64,000 nucleotides of DNA from Clostridia bacterium (GTDB taxonomy: Bacteria; Bacillota; Clostridia; Oscillospirales; CAG-272), in the NCBI GenBank assembly GCA_017520505.1, contig JAFXFN010000001.1, positions 39,793 through 103,792 on the forward strand, in the 5' to 3' direction. This document shows positions 42,406-52,253 of this stretch, in pieces. Numbering within the stretch: position 1 is the stretch's first letter; every line of letters begins with the position of its first letter. The notes beneath the pieces were generated by a model, which did no database searches, had not been told where the DNA came from, and was given only the letters and a program-made list of their open reading frames with translations. The position numbers and the translations under genes are program-made.

Positions 42406-43110
42406 TTACATTTTATCAGCGGCGATGCGTACACGCTTCTGGTATTCATTGAGTGCGAAGCATTCCGCATACTCAAATTTACCCTCAAGGCCTCTGATGC
42501 GTTTCAGCGCACAGTAGTAATCCTTATACTTGAAGTCACGGCTGTTGACCGCAAACCAATGCGTGTCAATGGCTTTTTTCCAAAGCTCAAAGCCTTCCTT
42601 TGTTACCTCAAAATATGTATGGGGAACAAATCCGTCGGAATCCTCCCAGTTTTCAGCCATAAACGGTCCCTGCGCATAGTGTGCGGGAAGCTCTCTTTCA
42701 ACACTGCGAAGACCTGCCAAGAACTGTGCTTCTCTTACGAGGTTACTGCACTTTATATGGTCACGGTGCATTGAATTTTTCCAGTGTGTGAGAATCTTAT
42801 TGGGCTTATACTTTCTGATGATATCGCAAAGCATATATCTTGCCGTGTCATCGTCCTGAAGATCGCCGTCAACGTAAGGAAGCACGACCGCTTCACCGCC
42901 GAGCATTTCAGCAAATGCCTTTGCCTCGGCAAGCTTTTGCTCTCTGTACTGCTCAACCGTCAGGTGAGGGGGATTTCCACGCTCTCCGCCTGTTGCGCCG
43001 ACCGTTACTATCTTCCAGCCCTGAAGCGCAAGCGTTGCGAGCGTACCGCCGCACGTAAGCTCTGCATCTCCGATATGTCCGCCTACTGCCATTATGCACT
43101 TATTTTCCAT
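42406..43110 (-). CDS. PIG-L/LmbE family deacetylase-like protein with variant active site
   Basis: 234 residues. The family metal motif HPDDxE appears as GGHIGDAELTCGG at the N-terminus: the metal-ligand His and second Asp remain, but the first Asp (general base in characterised enzymes) is Gly. The downstream HWKNSMHRDH keeps the HxDH ligand motif. PIG-L enzymes remove acetyl groups from GlcNAc derivatives. It is last in a probable nagZ-capD-vanZ-PIG-L transcript, which fits surface-sugar chemistry. Confidence 0.82.
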   Translation of the reverse strand: MENKCIMAVGGHIGDAELTCGGTLATLALQGWKIVTVGATGGERGNPPHLTVEQYREQKLAEAKAFAEMLGGEAVVLPYVDGDLQDDDTARYMLCDIIRKYKPNKILTHWKNSMHRDHIKCSNLVREAQFLAGLRSVERELPAHYAQGPFMAENWEDSDGFVPHTYFEVTKEGFELWKKAIDTHWFAVNSRDFKYKDYYCALKRIRGLEGKFEYAECFALNEYQKRVRIAADKM

Positions 43111-43114
43111 TTTT

Positions 43115-43582
43115 TCATCCTCTTTTATTAAGATTTCTTTTCTTTATGAACATAATAAGATAATATATGCCCGATGTAAGAAGTGCGCCGCACACAAAGC
43201 CGAGCATATCTATTCCGACGTCCTTTATCTGTCCGCTTCTACCGGGCACAAAAAGCTGTATGCTTTCATCGCAAACCGCTGTTGTAAGCCCTATAGCAAA
43301 GACATTAAAAAGCCTTGAAAATTCATATCTGCGGTTGAAGATATACAAAAGGATCGCTTCTGTACCGAGCACGGCAAACTCCGAAAAATGACCTACCTTT
43401 CTTACGTTTACCTCAATACCCGTAGTATCCTCGATAAAATCCGTTACCGCCTGCATCTGCTGTGCCACCCAATTACTTTGATCTGTTGATTCTTCACCGT
43501 TTTTCAATGAAAACGAAAAGATGATAACAACAGTTAAAGCCAATGCAATACGCAGAGCAAAAATCAGCTTTTTCAGGATCAT
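43115..43582 (-). CDS. VanZ-like membrane protein
   Basis: 155 residues, four transmembrane segments. VanZ signature RKVGHFSEFAVLG (about 60-72) and CDESIQLFVPGRSGQIKDVGIDMLG (about 102-126). The family is linked to teicoplanin tolerance in one case, but most members have unknown roles at the envelope. Overlaps the CapD-like gene by 4 bp and precedes the PIG-L gene by 4 bp. Confidence 0.88.
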   Translation of the reverse strand: MILKKLIFALRIALALTVVIIFSFSLKNGEESTDQSNWVAQQMQAVTDFIEDTTGIEVNVRKVGHFSEFAVLGTEAILLYIFNRRYEFSRLFNVFAIGLTTAVCDESIQLFVPGRSGQIKDVGIDMLGFVCGALLTSGIYYLIMFIKKRNLNKRG

Positions 43583-45432
43583 TCCTCCTTTTGAACGTGT
43601 ATAGGCACGATCTCACTGACTGCCGCCTTTATATCTCCGTTATTTGCAAGCACCGTGCGCATAGACTCAACCTTTTTCAGAAATTCATCGGAATCAAATG
43701 TAACGGGCTTACCGATATATATCATTTCGTCAGAGGTTGCTTCAAGTCCTTCCTCGCTCATAAGAAGCTCCTCATAAAGCTTTTCACCGGGACGAAGACC
43801 TGTAAATTCAATCTTTATATCGACATACGGTGTTCTTCCCGAAAGTCTTATAAGGTTTTCCGCAAGATCAAGTATCTTGACGGGCTTACCCATATCAAGA
43901 ACGAATATTTCCCCGCCCTTTGCAAAAGCACCTGCACGGAGCACGAGGCTTACCGCCTCGGGAATCGTCATAAAGTATCTGATGATACCGCAGTGTGTGA
44001 CCGTAACGGGTCCGCCATCTGCAATCTGCTTTTTGAAAAGCGGTATAACGCTTCCGTTCGAGCCGAGAACGTTACCGAATCTTACCGCAACAAATTCCGT
44101 TTTGGATATTTTGTCATAGGTTTGCACGATCATCTCGCATATACGCTTCGTTGCGCCCATTACGTTTGTGGGATTTACCGCCTTATCGGTGGAGATCATA
44201 ACGAAACGTGAAACGCCGTTTCTGTCAGCCGCACGGACCGTATTGAGCGTACCGAATACGTTATTCTTTACAGCCTCAGCGGGCGACACCTCCATAAGCG
44301 GAACGTGCTTGTGAGCCGCAGCGTGGAATACGATGTCGGGACGGTGCTCTCTGAATATATCGTCTATTCTCTTTTCATCTCTTACAGATGCGATAAGAAC
44401 CGCAATTTCAACCTTGGGGCAAGTTCTTATAAGCTCCATCTGTATATCGTATGCGTTATTTTCGTAAATATCAATAATTATAAGCTTTTTCGGGCCGTGC
44501 GATGCTATCTGACGGCAAAGCTCGCTTCCTATTGAGCCGCCGCCGCCCGTGACAACGACAGTTTTATCCTTTATGTAACCTATTATTGCTTCGACATCTG
44601 TTTTGACAGGCTGACGGCCGAGCAGGTCATTTACGTCAACATTAACAAGAGAGTCGGAAATTGCTTCGTTTTTGACGATCTGGGATATACCCGGCAACGT
44701 CTTCATTGAGCAGTTGAGTGTCTTACATATATTGAGTATTTCAGCCTTTTCCTCAGGCGGTGCTGACGGAATTGCAAAGATTATTTCCTGCACACCGTAT
44801 TTTTCAACGGTTTCCTTTATCTTATCTCTGCCGCCAACAATGGTTATACCGTACATTCTGCTTCCATGCTTTGACACGTCATCATCTATAATGCAAACAA
44901 CACGGCGTGTATCTTGCAGATTGCTGACATTAAACTCACGAAGGAGCATATTTGCCGCATCGCCCGCACCGATAAGCATAACACGGCGCATATTTGCATT
45001 TGATTTGAATGCTGTGTGACGGTGGTTGCGCAAAACTCTGTAAACAACTCGTCCGCCGACAGCGGCAAAGCAGAATATTACAAAGCTGATGAAATAGCAC
45101 GACCTCGGCAGGGTCAGATCAAGCAGCAGCCTTAATACGGTGCTGATGGTATACGATATGAGCGAAGCGTAAAACACAAGGCTGTATTCATAGACGCTTG
45201 CGAATTGCCACAGGCTCTGATAAAGATGCATAAACAGAAAAACTGCCAGCGTAATGATGATGGTTATCGGTAAAAATTTGATAAGATTATAAAAATACGT
45301 CGAATAATTTACAGGTGTTGTAAAGTCAAATCTTAAAAACAAAGACATAATATCTGCCAGGACTATCATCAGTATATCGTACAGCACGAGCGCCGTTACT
45401 CTGACCGCCTTGACAGAGTTAAACTTCTTCAT
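43579..45432 (-). CDS. Membrane-anchored nucleotide-sugar 4,6-dehydratase (CapD/PglF/FlaA1 type)
   Basis: 617 residues. Four N-terminal transmembrane segments (about 8-30, 48-70, 82-105, 112-133), a CoA-binding-like domain (about 145-270, VMLIGAGDAANMLL), then an SDR catalytic domain with GGGGSIGSELCRQI (NAD binding) and AAHKHVPLME. It should convert UDP-GlcNAc to the 4-keto-6-deoxy sugar at the first step of capsule or glycan synthesis. The aminotransferase and other steps are not present here. Confidence 0.92.
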   Translation of the reverse strand: MKKFNSVKAVRVTALVLYDILMIVLADIMSLFLRFDFTTPVNYSTYFYNLIKFLPITIIITLAVFLFMHLYQSLWQFASVYEYSLVFYASLISYTISTVLRLLLDLTLPRSCYFISFVIFCFAAVGGRVVYRVLRNHRHTAFKSNANMRRVMLIGAGDAANMLLREFNVSNLQDTRRVVCIIDDDVSKHGSRMYGITIVGGRDKIKETVEKYGVQEIIFAIPSAPPEEKAEILNICKTLNCSMKTLPGISQIVKNEAISDSLVNVDVNDLLGRQPVKTDVEAIIGYIKDKTVVVTGGGGSIGSELCRQIASHGPKKLIIIDIYENNAYDIQMELIRTCPKVEIAVLIASVRDEKRIDDIFREHRPDIVFHAAAHKHVPLMEVSPAEAVKNNVFGTLNTVRAADRNGVSRFVMISTDKAVNPTNVMGATKRICEMIVQTYDKISKTEFVAVRFGNVLGSNGSVIPLFKKQIADGGPVTVTHCGIIRYFMTIPEAVSLVLRAGAFAKGGEIFVLDMGKPVKILDLAENLIRLSGRTPYVDIKIEFTGLRPGEKLYEELLMSEEGLEATSDEMIYIGKPVTFDSDEFLKKVESMRTVLANNGDIKAAVSEIVPIHVQKEE

Positions 45433-45489
45433 GATTTGTTTTTCCCTCTCTTGTATAATTATCTTTGCGTTTTTTTCAAACGGTTGAAC

Positions 45490-46506
45490 TTATTTGATAA
45501 GTCCGAGATTTATCTTCATATTGAGTATACGCTCAACGGCTTTATCAAGTATTTCCATTGCCACCTCGCCGTTTTTAACAGCCTCAAGCACGCAGGCATA
45601 GCCCTCCTCGTATTTTGAGGTGATTATCATATCGTTTCCGCACAAAAGCGCACGGACACAGGGGTCCTTGCCCTCTGTGAATTCTCTTATCGCACTCATT
45701 GTCAGAGAGTCTGTAACGATGACACCGTCATATCCGAGTGTGTTACGCAGATATTCGTGAACGGGATAGGAAAGCGACGACGGATAATCCTTGTCGAAGC
45801 ACTCAACGATGTTATGCGACACCATAACGGAGTCAGCACCGGCTTTTATACCGGCAATAAAGGGCAAAAGGTCCTTTTCCTCAAACTCGGAAAGCGGACG
45901 TCTGTCACTTGACATACCCTTGTGTGTGTCGGAGTTTCCGCCGTAGCCGGGGAAATGCTTGAGAGATGAGCCGAGCTTTTCCTTTTTCATCACGCTCGTG
46001 ACGATATCTACAAATTTTGCGGTATCTTCGGGCGACACACCGAACACACGCTTTCTTATGTATGCGTTTTCATCGGGTGTGTAGTCGCACACGGGCGCAA
46101 GGTTCATATTGACACCGACGGAAAGCAAAAGCTTACATTTTCTGTACGTTTCGGATTCAACACCCTCCCAGCCTTCGGTATTGAAAAGGTCAGAGGGGGA
46201 TTTAAAAGGTTGTTCGCCGAATTGGGGGAATTTACTTACACGCAAAACTCCTCCGCCCTCTTCGTCGGTTGAGATTATCATAGGTATTTTCGACACGTCC
46301 TGATATGAGCCGATCATACTTCTTACTTCATCGGGGGAAAATGTTTCAAAATCTCTTGCGAACATTACGAATCCGCCAAATTGATATTTTTTCGTCTTCT
46401 CTACCGCAGGCTCGCCTGTGGGACAATGTGCCAGGAAAAGCTGACCGACCTTTTCCTCGGTAGACATACCAGAAATAATTTCGTTTATTTTAGCTTTAAC
46501 GTCCAT
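45490..46506 (-). CDS. GH3-family beta-N-acetylhexosaminidase (NagZ-like)
   Basis: 338 residues. Single-domain GH3 with SLKHFPGYGGNSDTHKG, whose His is the acid/base in the NagZ mechanism, and nucleophile Asp in VIVTDSLTMSAI. Predicted cytoplasmic (no signal). It removes GlcNAc from muropeptides or N-acetylhexosaminides, and NagA at 34.6 kb could use the phosphorylated product. The following capD-like gene starts 57 bp later on the same strand. Confidence 0.88.
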   Translation of the reverse strand: MDVKAKINEIISGMSTEEKVGQLFLAHCPTGEPAVEKTKKYQFGGFVMFARDFETFSPDEVRSMIGSYQDVSKIPMIISTDEEGGGVLRVSKFPQFGEQPFKSPSDLFNTEGWEGVESETYRKCKLLLSVGVNMNLAPVCDYTPDENAYIRKRVFGVSPEDTAKFVDIVTSVMKKEKLGSSLKHFPGYGGNSDTHKGMSSDRRPLSEFEEKDLLPFIAGIKAGADSVMVSHNIVECFDKDYPSSLSYPVHEYLRNTLGYDGVIVTDSLTMSAIREFTEGKDPCVRALLCGNDMIITSKYEEGYACVLEAVKNGEVAMEILDKAVERILNMKINLGLIK

Positions 46507-46558
46507 ATTTACGTATATCTCCTTGATTATTTACCTTTAAAATTAACTGTTTTAATAA

Positions 46559-46587
46559 ATTATATCATATAAGTTCAATAAAATCAA
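46559..46587 (-). promoter_or_regulatory. Promoter of the nagZ-capD-vanZ-PIG-L group
   Basis: TTGATT (46587-46582), 17-bp spacer, TATAAT (46564-46559) on the minus strand. Confidence 0.65.
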
Positions 46588-46597
46588 CATTTTTTTA

Positions 46598-46626
46598 TTT
46601 ACAATATCAAATTTTTATGATATAAT
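46598..46626 (+). promoter_or_regulatory. mnmE promoter, divergent from nagZ
   Basis: TTTACA (46598-46603), 17-bp spacer, TATAAT (46621-46626). Only 10 bp separate its -35 from that of the opposite promoter. Confidence 0.7.
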
Positions 46627-46658
46627 ATGTCGATTTCAAAGAAATTTAAGGAATTTGT

Positions 46659-48032
46659 ATGCAAAACAGAACGATTGCCGCAATATCTACCCCGTACGGA
46701 CGGGGTGCAATATCGCTCATACGCATCACGGGTGAGGGTGCTTTTGCCATTTGCGAAAGCGTTTTCAAGCCGAAAAGCGGTAAAGCTCTCAGTGAGTGCC
46801 GCCACGCATCTGCCGTATACGGCGATATTATTTTTGAAAACGAAATAATCGATGACGGTATTGCCACGGTCTTCAAGGCTCCGAATTCCTACACGGGCGA
46901 GGACACGGTTGAAATTGCCTGCCACGGCGGAATACTCGTGACAAAAACCGTGCTTGATGCCCTTCTTAATGCGGGCGCATATCCTGCCGAAGCGGGAGAA
47001 TTTACAAAGCGTGCTTACGCAAACGGCAAGCTGAGGCTGTCGGAGGCGGAAGCAATTATGGACATAATCGACGCACGCACGCCGTCGGCTCTGAAGCTTG
47101 CAAACGCTTCGGGCAGAGGCAGACTTTCAGACGAGGCGGAAAAGATATATTCAAGAATAAAAATGCTTTTGGCAAGCATTTATGCATATATTGACTATCC
47201 CGATGAAGATTTGACGGACGTCACCGTTGACGAGATGAAAAATGAGCTTAAATCCCTCCGTGACGTAACGGCAAGGCTTGAGCGGTCATACAAAACAGGC
47301 AAGGCTGTACGAGAGGGTGTAAGGGTCGCCATCTGCGGAAAGCCCAACGTCGGAAAATCATCTGTTTTGAATATGTTTACGGGTGAGGACACAGCCATCG
47401 TCACCGATATTGAGGGTACGACACGTGACGTTATAAAAACGCAGGCTGTGTGCGGTGACATTTTGCTTGACTTATCCGACACGGCAGGCATCAGACAGAC
47501 GAGCGACACGGTCGAAAGCATCGGCGTTGAACGTGCCGTTGAGGAAATAAAAAAGGCTGAGCTTATTTTAGCCGTATTTGACACCTCACGAGCCCTCGAT
47601 ACACTCGACCGTGACATTTTAAAAACACTTGAAAACGAAACGGCTGTAAAAATCGCCCTTTTCAACAAGACAGACAAAGAGTGTCTGCTTGATACAAAGG
47701 AAGTAAAGAAGCATTTTGAGCATTTTGTATGTATAAGCGCTGAAACAAAAGACGGAAAAGATGAGCTTGATTCGCTCATCAACCGCCTTTTCACCGACGG
47801 TGCTATAGATTACGGCACGCCGTACATTTCAAACGCACGTCAGTATTCAGAGGTATGCAAGTGCAAAAGCGGTCTTGAAAGCGCTTTGTCAGCCCTTGAA
47901 AACGGCTTGACGCAGGATATGGCATCATTCGACCTTGAAGATGCGCTGTCAGCCATTTCACGTCTTGACGGACGGGAAATGACGGACGACGTTGTAAATG
48001 AGATATTCAGTAAATTTTGCGTAGGTAAATAG
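46659..48032 (+). CDS. mnmE: tRNA modification GTPase MnmE
   Basis: 457 residues. N-terminal TrmE domain (RTIAAISTPYGRGAISLIRITG), helical region, G domain with GKPNVGKSS (P-loop), DIEGTTRD and NKTD, and the C-terminal FCVGK motif, whose Cys takes part in modification of wobble U34. The usual partner gidA/mnmG is not adjacent. In most Firmicutes it follows jag near the origin; here jag is about 42 kb away. Confidence 0.96.
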   Translation: MQNRTIAAISTPYGRGAISLIRITGEGAFAICESVFKPKSGKALSECRHASAVYGDIIFENEIIDDGIATVFKAPNSYTGEDTVEIACHGGILVTKTVLDALLNAGAYPAEAGEFTKRAYANGKLRLSEAEAIMDIIDARTPSALKLANASGRGRLSDEAEKIYSRIKMLLASIYAYIDYPDEDLTDVTVDEMKNELKSLRDVTARLERSYKTGKAVREGVRVAICGKPNVGKSSVLNMFTGEDTAIVTDIEGTTRDVIKTQAVCGDILLDLSDTAGIRQTSDTVESIGVERAVEEIKKAELILAVFDTSRALDTLDRDILKTLENETAVKIALFNKTDKECLLDTKEVKKHFEHFVCISAETKDGKDELDSLINRLFTDGAIDYGTPYISNARQYSEVCKCKSGLESALSALENGLTQDMASFDLEDALSAISRLDGREMTDDVVNEIFSKFCVGK

Positions 48033-48049
48033 CGAAAGAAGGTAATAAA

Positions 48050-48883
48050 ATGAACGTAGGAGTCGCAGGACTAGGACTTATCGGCGGTTCATTCGCCAAG
48101 ACTATGAAAGAAAACGGCATCACCGTTTACGGATATGATATAAACGAAAGCTCATATCTTGCGGCGAAAATGACACACGCAGTTGACGAAAGACTGACAG
48201 CTGACACGATAGGTCTTTGTGATATTATAATCGTCTGTCTTTATCCGTCAGCCGCAGTTGATTATATTAAAGAAAATGCACACCTCATCAAAAAGGGTGC
48301 GGTCATAACGGATACCTGCGGTACGAAGAGATATATTTGCGAAAGCATTTCCGGGGTTGCCGACAAGCAGGGATTTTATTTCATCGGCTGCCACCCTATG
48401 GCAGGTACGCAGTATTCGGGATTTTCGCACAGCAAGCCGACACTTTTCAAGGGCGCATCGATGATAATGTGTCCGGGAAACACACCGCTTGACATAACGG
48501 AGAACACAAAGCAGTTTTTTATCTCGCTCGGCTTCGGCTCTGTCGTATTCTGTACACCCGAATTTCACGATTCGCAGATAGCATTCACCTCCCAGCTTGC
48601 GCACGTCGTTTCCAACGCTTACATCAAAAGCCCCGCCGCACAGGAGCATAAGGGCTTTTCGGCGGGAAGCTACAAGGACTTAACACGTGTTGCAAGGCTT
48701 AATCCCTCTATGTGGGCGGAATTATTCCTTGAAAACCGTGAAAACATCTGCCGTGAGATAGACACGATAATCGATGAACTTAAAAAATACAGCGATGCAA
48801 TAAAAGCAGACGATAAAGAGGAGCTTGAAAAATTACTCGCTGACGGCGTTGCCAAAAAACTGTCGGCAGAAAACAGAAAGTAA
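48050..48883 (+). CDS. tyrA: Prephenate/arogenate dehydrogenase
   Basis: 277 residues. N-terminal Rossmann GLGLIGGSFAKTMKENG (NAD(P) site), then DTCGTKR, GCHPMAGTQYSGF and a helical C-terminal domain with ARLNPSMWAELFLENR. It oxidises prephenate toward tyrosine. No ACT regulatory domain is present. It heads the aromatic block 17 bp after mnmE. Confidence 0.92.
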   Translation: MNVGVAGLGLIGGSFAKTMKENGITVYGYDINESSYLAAKMTHAVDERLTADTIGLCDIIIVCLYPSAAVDYIKENAHLIKKGAVITDTCGTKRYICESISGVADKQGFYFIGCHPMAGTQYSGFSHSKPTLFKGASMIMCPGNTPLDITENTKQFFISLGFGSVVFCTPEFHDSQIAFTSQLAHVVSNAYIKSPAAQEHKGFSAGSYKDLTRVARLNPSMWAELFLENRENICREIDTIIDELKKYSDAIKADDKEELEKLLADGVAKKLSAENRK

Positions 48884-48886
48884 ATT

Positions 48887-49891
48887 ATGAAAGAAGTAAA
48901 GGTAACAGCATCAAAGCCCTACTCCGTTTTGATAGGAGCAGGCATAATGAAGGATTTCAAAGCCTTGTGCGGTGACATCATATCGGGCAAAAAGCTTGCG
49001 GTCATCACAGACGACACGGTAGACGGACTTTATTTTGAAAAACTCGGTCTTGACGGTGCTTTGAAATTTGTTTTTCCTCACGGCGAGGAATCAAAAAATA
49101 TGAATACGCTGTCGGATATTCTTGAATTTCTGGCAGATAACAACTTCACAAGAAGCGACGTGCTTATCGCCCTCGGCGGCGGTGTCGTCGGTGACATAAC
49201 GGGCTTTGCCGCCGCAGTTTATATGCGTGGTATAAATTACATACAAGTACCCACTACTCTCCTTGCAATGGTTGACAGCAGCGTGGGCGGAAAATGCGCC
49301 GTTGACTTACACCACGGCAAAAACCTTGCAGGCTCATTCCATCAGCCGAAGCGTGTTATATGCGACACCTCGGCACTTGAAACACTCCCCGACGAAATGT
49401 ACAAAGCAGGAATGGCAGAGGTCATAAAATACGGTGTTTTATCGGGTATCAATTTGGATTCGGACATTGAAACACTTGTTTTTGACTGTGTAAGCGTCAA
49501 AGCCGACATCGTAAGATCGGATGAATTTGACAACGGCACACGACAGCTTTTGAATTTAGGGCACACACCTGCACACGGCATCGAGGCGCTTTCCTCCTAC
49601 ACCGTGCCGCACGGCTTTGCAGTTGCCGCAGGTATGGGAATAATCGCACGTGCAAGCGTTAAAAACGGCTTTTGCTCAAAGGAAACAGCCGACAAGGTGA
49701 TCGGGATACTTGAAGAAAACGGACTTCCGTGTGACACCGAATACAACTATGAAAAAATTGCAGAGGTTGCAATGCGTGACAAAAAGGCAAAGGGCGACAA
49801 GCTGACACTTGTGCTTATTGAAAAATACGGCAAATGCATACTTCACGAAATAAACAAAAAGGATTTTGCGGAATTCATTTCCGTCAAATGA
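48887..49891 (+). CDS. aroB: 3-dehydroquinate synthase
   Basis: 334 residues. ALGGGVVGDITGFAAAVYMRGI (NAD and substrate), QVPTTLLAMVDSSVGGK, and metal ligands in EVIKYG, LGHTPAHGIE and VPHGFAVAAG. Second step of the shikimate pathway. It follows tyrA by 3 bp and ends 1 bp before aroA. Confidence 0.95.
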   Translation: MKEVKVTASKPYSVLIGAGIMKDFKALCGDIISGKKLAVITDDTVDGLYFEKLGLDGALKFVFPHGEESKNMNTLSDILEFLADNNFTRSDVLIALGGGVVGDITGFAAAVYMRGINYIQVPTTLLAMVDSSVGGKCAVDLHHGKNLAGSFHQPKRVICDTSALETLPDEMYKAGMAEVIKYGVLSGINLDSDIETLVFDCVSVKADIVRSDEFDNGTRQLLNLGHTPAHGIEALSSYTVPHGFAVAAGMGIIARASVKNGFCSKETADKVIGILEENGLPCDTEYNYEKIAEVAMRDKKAKGDKLTLVLIEKYGKCILHEINKKDFAEFISVK

Positions 49892-49892
49892 T

Positions 49893-51143
49893 ATGAATAC
49901 AGTTATAACTCCATCAAAATTAGAGGGTACGATAAATGCAATACCGTCAAAATCACACGCGCACAGGGCGCTCATCTGTGCCGCATTGTGTCAAAGCGGT
50001 GATGAAACGGTAATCGATATAACCTCTTGCGGTGAGGATATTGACGCAACGATGTCCGTTTTAAAGGCAATCGGTGTCAATTTCACTCAAAACGGCGGTC
50101 TTTTAACGGTAGAACCGCCCGAAAAATACACGTGCGGCGGTGTTATAAACTGCCGTGAAAGCGGCTCCACGCTCCGCTTTATGCTTCCTGTGCTTGCCGC
50201 CCTCGGAATTTCGGGCACGGTAACAGGCTCAGGCAGACTTCCCGACAGACCGATAGGTGAGCTTTTAAATGAGCTTTCCTCACACGGTGCGGTATTTTCA
50301 AGCCCCAAGCTTCCGACGGATATCGGCGGTACGCTTTCAGGCGGTGAATTTCGCTTTGACGGCGGTGTAAGCTCGCAGTACATAACAGGCTTGCTTCTTG
50401 CATCCGTAATAACGGGTGAGGAATGTAAAATACATATTGACGGCGCACTTCAGTCAAAGCCTTACGTTGATTTAACCGTCAAGGTAATGCGTGATTTCGG
50501 CGTTGACGTTTATGAGGACGACGGCACGTACACCGTCAAAAAGGGCAGTAAATACAAATCGCCCGGTAATTACTCCGTCGAGGGGGATTATTCAAACGCC
50601 GCATTCTGGCTTTGCGCAGGCGTGGGAATGAGGGGACTTTGTGAGGACTCATTTCAGGGCGACAGCAAGATAATCGACATACTAAAATCGGCCGGGGCAG
50701 AATTCAGACGTGAAAACGGTGTGATCTATCCCGACGTATCAAATCTTCACGGCTTTGAAATGAACGCAGAAAACACTCCCGACATCGTTCCGCCTTTGGC
50801 GGTCGTTGCCGCAACGGCAAACGGTAAAACCGTAATTTACGGTGCTGAAAGGCTGAGAATAAAGGAAAGCGACAGGCTTGCAACAGTATACGAAATGCTC
50901 AAAAACCTCGGCGCTGACGTAACGATGACATCCGACGGCTTCGTTATAAACGGAAAAGAAGGGCTTTCAGGCGGTACGGTCAACAGCCACAACGACCACA
51001 GAATTGCAATGTCGGCTGCACTCGCATCGATAAAGTGCCGTGATAAGGTCATCGTAAACGGTGCTGATGCGGTCAATAAATCCTACCGTGATTTCTGGGA
51101 GGACTTCAAAAAGCTCGGAGGTGTTACCAATGAAATTCGGTGA
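49893..51143 (+). CDS. aroA: 3-phosphoshikimate 1-carboxyvinyltransferase (EPSP synthase)
   Basis: 416 residues from the ATG at 49893; an earlier start would overlap aroB. SKSHAHRALICAAL, RESGSTLRF, LLRIKESDRL-like ERLRIKESDRL and DHRIAMSAAL mark the substrate-binding sites. The RESGSTLRF variant replaces NAGTAMRF of the E. coli enzyme, so it belongs to the divergent group, and tolerance to glyphosate cannot be judged by eye. It overlaps aroC by 14 bp. Confidence 0.95.
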   Translation: MNTVITPSKLEGTINAIPSKSHAHRALICAALCQSGDETVIDITSCGEDIDATMSVLKAIGVNFTQNGGLLTVEPPEKYTCGGVINCRESGSTLRFMLPVLAALGISGTVTGSGRLPDRPIGELLNELSSHGAVFSSPKLPTDIGGTLSGGEFRFDGGVSSQYITGLLLASVITGEECKIHIDGALQSKPYVDLTVKVMRDFGVDVYEDDGTYTVKKGSKYKSPGNYSVEGDYSNAAFWLCAGVGMRGLCEDSFQGDSKIIDILKSAGAEFRRENGVIYPDVSNLHGFEMNAENTPDIVPPLAVVAATANGKTVIYGAERLRIKESDRLATVYEMLKNLGADVTMTSDGFVINGKEGLSGGTVNSHNDHRIAMSAALASIKCRDKVIVNGADAVNKSYRDFWEDFKKLGGVTNEIR

Positions 51144-52116
51144 AAATCTTAAGCTTGAAATATACGGTGCATCGCACTCCGAAAAGCTTGATGTAATACT
51201 CAAAAATATCCCATCGGGGCATATAATAGACCGTGAAATGATACTTGAATTTATGGCACGGCGTGCTCCGGGTAACGATCCTTACTCAACCCCCCGAAAG
51301 GAAAAGGACGAGCCGATAGTCACCTCGGGTATTGAAAACGGTATGACCACGGGTGATGACATAAAAGCGTATATTCAAAACACTAACCGCCATTCAAGCG
51401 ACTACAGCTCAATAAGATACACTCCCCGTCCGGGACACGCAGACTATGCGGCATATCTGAAGTACGGCCCCGACTACGATCCCACGGGCGGCGGTGCGTT
51501 TTCGGGACGAATGACAGCTCCCTTATGCTTTGCAGGCGCTGTGTGCTTGCAGTTGCTCTCCGAGCTTGGCGTGAGCATTTCCGCAAAGCCTGTAATGATA
51601 GGCGGTGTGTGGGATGATGAAGTCAAAATGAAAGAGAAAATTTTGAGGGCAAAGGCCGAGGGCGACAGCGTCGGAGGTATAATCGAGTGTACCGTTAAAA
51701 ACTTCCCTGTCGGCATCGGCGGTCCTATGTGGGACGGCATTGAGGGCAAAATTTCATCGTGCATTTTCGGCATTCCTGCCGTCAAGGGCATAGAATTCGG
51801 CAAGGGCTTTGAAAGTGCCGAGCTGAACGGAAGTGAAAACAACGACGCTTTCATTTATGACGGTGAAAAAATAACAACAAAAACAAACAACTGCGGAGGT
51901 ATCCTCGGCGGTATAAGTAACGGCTGCGACATCGTTTTCCGTGTTGCATTCAAGCCGACCCCATCTATAGCAAAAACTCAGAAAACAGTTGATTTAAGAA
52001 CAAATGAGCCTGTGGAAATAAGCGTGCCGGGCAGACATGACCCGTGTGTGGTGCTTCGTGCAGTTCCCTGCGTTGAAGCAGCGTGCGCCGTCGCACTTTA
52101 CGATATGTTATTATAA
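51130..52116 (+). CDS. aroC: Chorismate synthase, short divergent form
   Basis: 328 residues from the ATG at 51130 (SD GGAGG inside aroA). RRAPGNDPYSTPRKE and RPGHADY match the family, but IYGASHSEK takes the place of the usual GESHG, and TGGGAFSGRMT replaces GGRSSARET in the FMN/EPSP site. It is about 30 residues shorter than typical AroC. It makes chorismate from EPSP with reduced FMN. Last gene of the tyrA-aroB-aroA-aroC operon. Confidence 0.88.
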   Translation: MKFGENLKLEIYGASHSEKLDVILKNIPSGHIIDREMILEFMARRAPGNDPYSTPRKEKDEPIVTSGIENGMTTGDDIKAYIQNTNRHSSDYSSIRYTPRPGHADYAAYLKYGPDYDPTGGGAFSGRMTAPLCFAGAVCLQLLSELGVSISAKPVMIGGVWDDEVKMKEKILRAKAEGDSVGGIIECTVKNFPVGIGGPMWDGIEGKISSCIFGIPAVKGIEFGKGFESAELNGSENNDAFIYDGEKITTKTNNCGGILGGISNGCDIVFRVAFKPTPSIAKTQKTVDLRTNEPVEISVPGRHDPCVVLRAVPCVEAACAVALYDMLL

Positions 52117-52225
52117 TTTTACCTATTTATATATGTGCATTTTGCCATATATCAAGGATTTTCGGTGCATTTAAAAACAGAATTCAACAAAAGTGCATAA
52201 AAAGCAAAAAATATTCAAAAAACTA

Positions 52226-52253
52226 TTGACATTATACAAAAAAGGTGTATAAT
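52226..52253 (+). promoter_or_regulatory. Arginine operon promoter
   Basis: TTGACA (52226-52231), 16-bp spacer, TATAAT (52248-52253). The leader to argG is about 80 nt and contains ATTCAC and GATGAATATTCACC, with TGAAT/ATTCA arms at 52266-52287 that are loosely like an ARG box. Confidence 0.65.
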
